The notes under the pieces are model-generated. The model did not search any database and was not told the origin of the DNA. It was given only the letters and a program-made list of their open reading frames with translations. From positions 1-8,392 of the forward strand of contig CALIDR010000334.1 of NCBI GenBank assembly GCA_938022295.1: a stretch of 8,392 nt of DNA, given 5' to 3'. The stretch's first letter is position 1; each line of letters begins with the position of its first letter. Origin of the DNA: an uncultured Burkholderiaceae bacterium. GTDB lineage: Bacteria > Pseudomonadota > Gammaproteobacteria > Burkholderiales > Burkholderiaceae_C. Position numbers and translations under genes: made by a program. Of the stretch, positions 6,773-8,392 are shown piece after piece.

Positions 6773-8074
6773 GTGAGCGACGTCGCGATCACCGCGCTGC
6801 TCGTCGCGAGCCTGTTCCTGATCCTCGGCAGCGGGGTCTGGATCGGACTGACGCTGTCGGGCGTGGCGTGGATCGCGATGCAGCTGTTCAGCGCGCGCCC
6901 GGCCGGCGACGCGATGGCGGTGACGATCTGGGGCGCGTCGTCGAGCTGGACGCTGACCGCGCTGCCGCTGTTCGTCTGGATGGGCGAGATCCTGTTCCGC
7001 ACGCGCCTTTCGAGCGACATGTTCCGCGGCCTCGCGCCGTGGATGCAGGCGCTGCCCGGGCGGCTGCTGCACACCAACGTCGTCGGCTGCACGATCTTCG
7101 CCGCCGTCTCGGGGTCGAGTGCGGCCACGGTGGCCACCATCGGCAAGATGAGCCTGCCGGAACTGAAGCGCCGCGGCTACCCCGACGGCATCACGATCGG
7201 CTCGCTGGCCGGCGCCGGCACGCTCGGGCTGCTGATCCCGCCGTCGATCATCATGATCGTCTACGGCGTCAGCGCCGAGGTCTCGATCGCGCAGCTGTTC
7301 ATCGCCGGCGTCGTGCCGGGCCTGACGATCGCCCTGCTCTTCTCGGGCTACCTGGCGGTGTGGGCCGCGCTGCACCGCGACCGCGTGCCGCCGCCCGACC
7401 CCGGCCTGACGCTCGGGCGCAAGCTGCGCGAGTCGCGCCACCTGATCCCGGTCGTGCTGCTGATCGTCGCCGTGCTCGGCGGCATCTACGGCGGCATCGC
7501 CACCGCGACCGAGGCGGCGGCGCTGGGCGTCGTCGGCGCGCTCGCGATCTCGGCGCTGCAGGGGTCGCTGACGTGGCGCACGTTCCGCGAGTCGCTGTTC
7601 GGCGGCCTGCGCCTGTACTGCATGATCGCGCTGATCCTCGCCGGCGCGGCGTTCCTGACGCTGGCGATGGGCTACATCGGGCTGCCGCGGCACCTGGCCG
7701 AGTGGATCGCCTCGCTCGGGCTGTCGAAGCTCGAGCTGCTGCTGGCGCTGATGCTGTTCTACATCCTGCTCGGCTGCTTCCTCGACGGCATCTCGATGGT
7801 CGTGCTGACGATGGGCGTGATCCTGCCCACCGTGCAGGGCGCCGGCATCGACCTGATCTGGTTCGGCATCTTCGTCGTCGTCGTCGTCGAGATGGCGCAG
7901 ATCACGCCGCCGGTGGGCTTCAACCTGTTCGTGCTGCAGGGCATGACGGGGCGCGACATCGGCTGGATCGCGCGCGTGACCGCGCCGTTCTTCGCCCTGA
8001 TGGTGCTCGCCTGCGGGCTGCTGTACGCGTTCCCCGAGCTCGTGACCTGGCTGCCGGCGCAGATGCGGCGCTGA
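6773..8074 (+). CDS. dctM: TRAP transporter large membrane subunit (DctM family)
   Basis: This 433-residue polytopic inner-membrane protein is the transport channel of the TRAP system. Diagnostic DctM segments are present in order: AAVSGSSAATVATIGKMSLPE (its start, at 110-120, is typical), LLIPPSIIMIVYG at 153-165, ATEAAALG at 245-252, CFLDGISMVVLT at 335-346 and EMAQITPPVGFNLFVLQG at 373-390. The length and hydrophobic pattern match a full-length DctM. The start is a GTG at 6773: in this frame the dctQ stop lies 30 bases upstream, there is no other start codon between, and the MSDVAI opening is family-like. Only a weak GGGG (6760-6763) could serve as a ribosome binding site. A run of five GTC codons (7874-7888) gives five consecutive valines in a late helix. 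The gene ends the operon. Confidence 0.96.
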   Translation: MSDVAITALLVASLFLILGSGVWIGLTLSGVAWIAMQLFSARPAGDAMAVTIWGASSSWTLTALPLFVWMGEILFRTRLSSDMFRGLAPWMQALPGRLLHTNVVGCTIFAAVSGSSAATVATIGKMSLPELKRRGYPDGITIGSLAGAGTLGLLIPPSIIMIVYGVSAEVSIAQLFIAGVVPGLTIALLFSGYLAVWAALHRDRVPPPDPGLTLGRKLRESRHLIPVVLLIVAVLGGIYGGIATATEAAALGVVGALAISALQGSLTWRTFRESLFGGLRLYCMIALILAGAAFLTLAMGYIGLPRHLAEWIASLGLSKLELLLALMLFYILLGCFLDGISMVVLTMGVILPTVQGAGIDLIWFGIFVVVVVEMAQITPPVGFNLFVLQGMTGRDIGWIARVTAPFFALMVLACGLLYAFPELVTWLPAQMRR

Positions 8075-8117
8075 GACGCCTTAACGGTCGATCAACGGCG
8101 AATGAACGACTGATGTC

Positions 8118-8132
8118 GGCCCGTTGCGGGCC
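8118..8132 (+). terminator. Weak candidate terminator of the TRAP operon
   Basis: GGCCCG-TTG-CGGGCC forms a 6-bp perfect stem with a 3-base loop 43 bases after the dctM stop. Only two T residues follow, then a second small hairpin (CCTTC-GT-GAAGG at 8131-8142) that would compete with it. Position fits a terminator, but the lack of a T run keeps the call weak. Confidence 0.3.
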
Positions 8133-8142
8133 TTCGTGAAGG

Positions 8143-8392
8143 TCAGGTCTTCTGATGACTTGCAGCGGTCGCGGCATCGCGCCAGGCGGCACCCGCTGCG
8201 GGCTCACACTGTGGCGGTCGTCGCTGCGCGACGACTTCGCTGCGCTGCTCGGCCCGGGGTCGCGCGGCAGAACTCGCTGCGCTCCCTGCGGTCGCTGCGC
8301 TCGGACAACCGCCGCGAGTTCGATCATGAAGCGCGCTCACGCGCGCCGACCCCGGACCTCCGCTGCTCGCCGCCACACAGTTCGCCCGCACC
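8143..8392. repeat. Structured non-coding region, probable dispersed intergenic repeat
   Basis: No convincing gene is seen here: open frames on both strands give arginine/alanine/serine-rich peptides without recognisable domains. Instead the stretch is full of short repeats. TCGCTGCGC occurs four times (8221, 8237, 8274, 8292). Hairpins include GTCGTCG-CTGCG-CGACGAC at 8217-8235 and a GCGCG/CGCGC pair at 8331-8344. Two nested inverted repeats are described separately. The composition resembles intergenic repeats I associate with Burkholderiales genomes, often mis-annotated as small hypothetical proteins, but I cannot check copy number from one window. The bases 8075-8142 before it hold only the candidate terminator. 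Confidence 0.45.
8251..8358. repeat. Nested inverted repeat flanked by 9-base direct repeats
   Basis: Outer arms GGCCCGGGGTC (8251-8261) and GACCCCGGACC (8348-8358) pair at 10 of 11 positions, and pairing continues inward for about five bases with one bulge. Inner arms GAACTCGC (8270-8277) and GCGAGTTC (8314-8321) pair perfectly. CGCTGCTCG occurs directly repeated just outside, at 8243-8251 and 8361-8369. The arrangement resembles a small non-autonomous element or a structured repeat unit of about 110 bases. No transposase is nearby. Confidence 0.45.

Noticed and set aside
7874..7888. Five tandem GTC codons in dctM as a phase-variable repeat
   Set aside because: Five trinucleotide units keep the reading frame and encode valines that suit a membrane helix, so no switching effect is expected.
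7920..8391. Minus-strand open frames over the end of dctM and the right-hand non-coding region
   Set aside because: They overlap dctM in part, have biased low-complexity composition and lie on inverted-repeat DNA. They look like spurious small proteins from a repeat.

Overview
The window is very GC-rich DNA with strong G/C bias at third codon positions. Its chorismate synthase is of the beta-proteobacterial type. Together these suggest a Burkholderiales chromosome, perhaps of the Rubrivivax/Leptothrix kind; this is inferred from sequence character, not from a database match.

Layout, left to right. (1) 1-93: the last 30 codons of a + strand gene, probably a membrane transporter. (2) 146-1246, minus strand: an intact aroC (chorismate synthase), whose -10-like box sits so close to the start that the mRNA may be leaderless. 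(3) 1247-1404: a short divergent promoter region and a 27-codon + strand fragment that looks like the N-terminus of a Uma2-family (DUF820) nuclease gene, cut off 3 bases before the next gene ends. (4) 1405-5076, minus strand: one large gene for a fused HyuA-HyuB protein, best read as an ATP-dependent 5-oxoprolinase. (5) 5077-5235: a divergent control region with a perfect palindrome and a GC-rich hairpin. (6) 5236-8074, plus strand: a complete TRAP transporter operon in the order dctP (periplasmic receptor), dctQ (small membrane subunit), dctM (large membrane subunit). (7) 8075-8392: no convincing gene, a possible weak terminator, and a block of hairpins, short direct repeats and nested inverted repeats that looks like a dispersed intergenic repeat.

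How the genes fit together. The oxoprolinase and the TRAP operon diverge from one 159-base control region and probably form one functional unit. The TRAP system would import a small carboxylate, for which 5-oxoproline (pyroglutamate) is the obvious candidate, and the cytoplasmic oxoprolinase would open it to glutamate at the cost of ATP. From memory, Bordetella pertussis DctP6 and DctP7 are DctP-type receptors shown to bind pyroglutamate, which makes this pairing plausible. The substrate here remains an inference. aroC is a housekeeping gene that happens to lie beside this locus. The cut Uma2-like fragment marks a likely rearrangement breakpoint between them.

I see no wholly new system. The points most worth a second look are the uptake-and-hydrolysis locus, the truncated Uma2-like gene at its edge, and the structured repeat at the right end.
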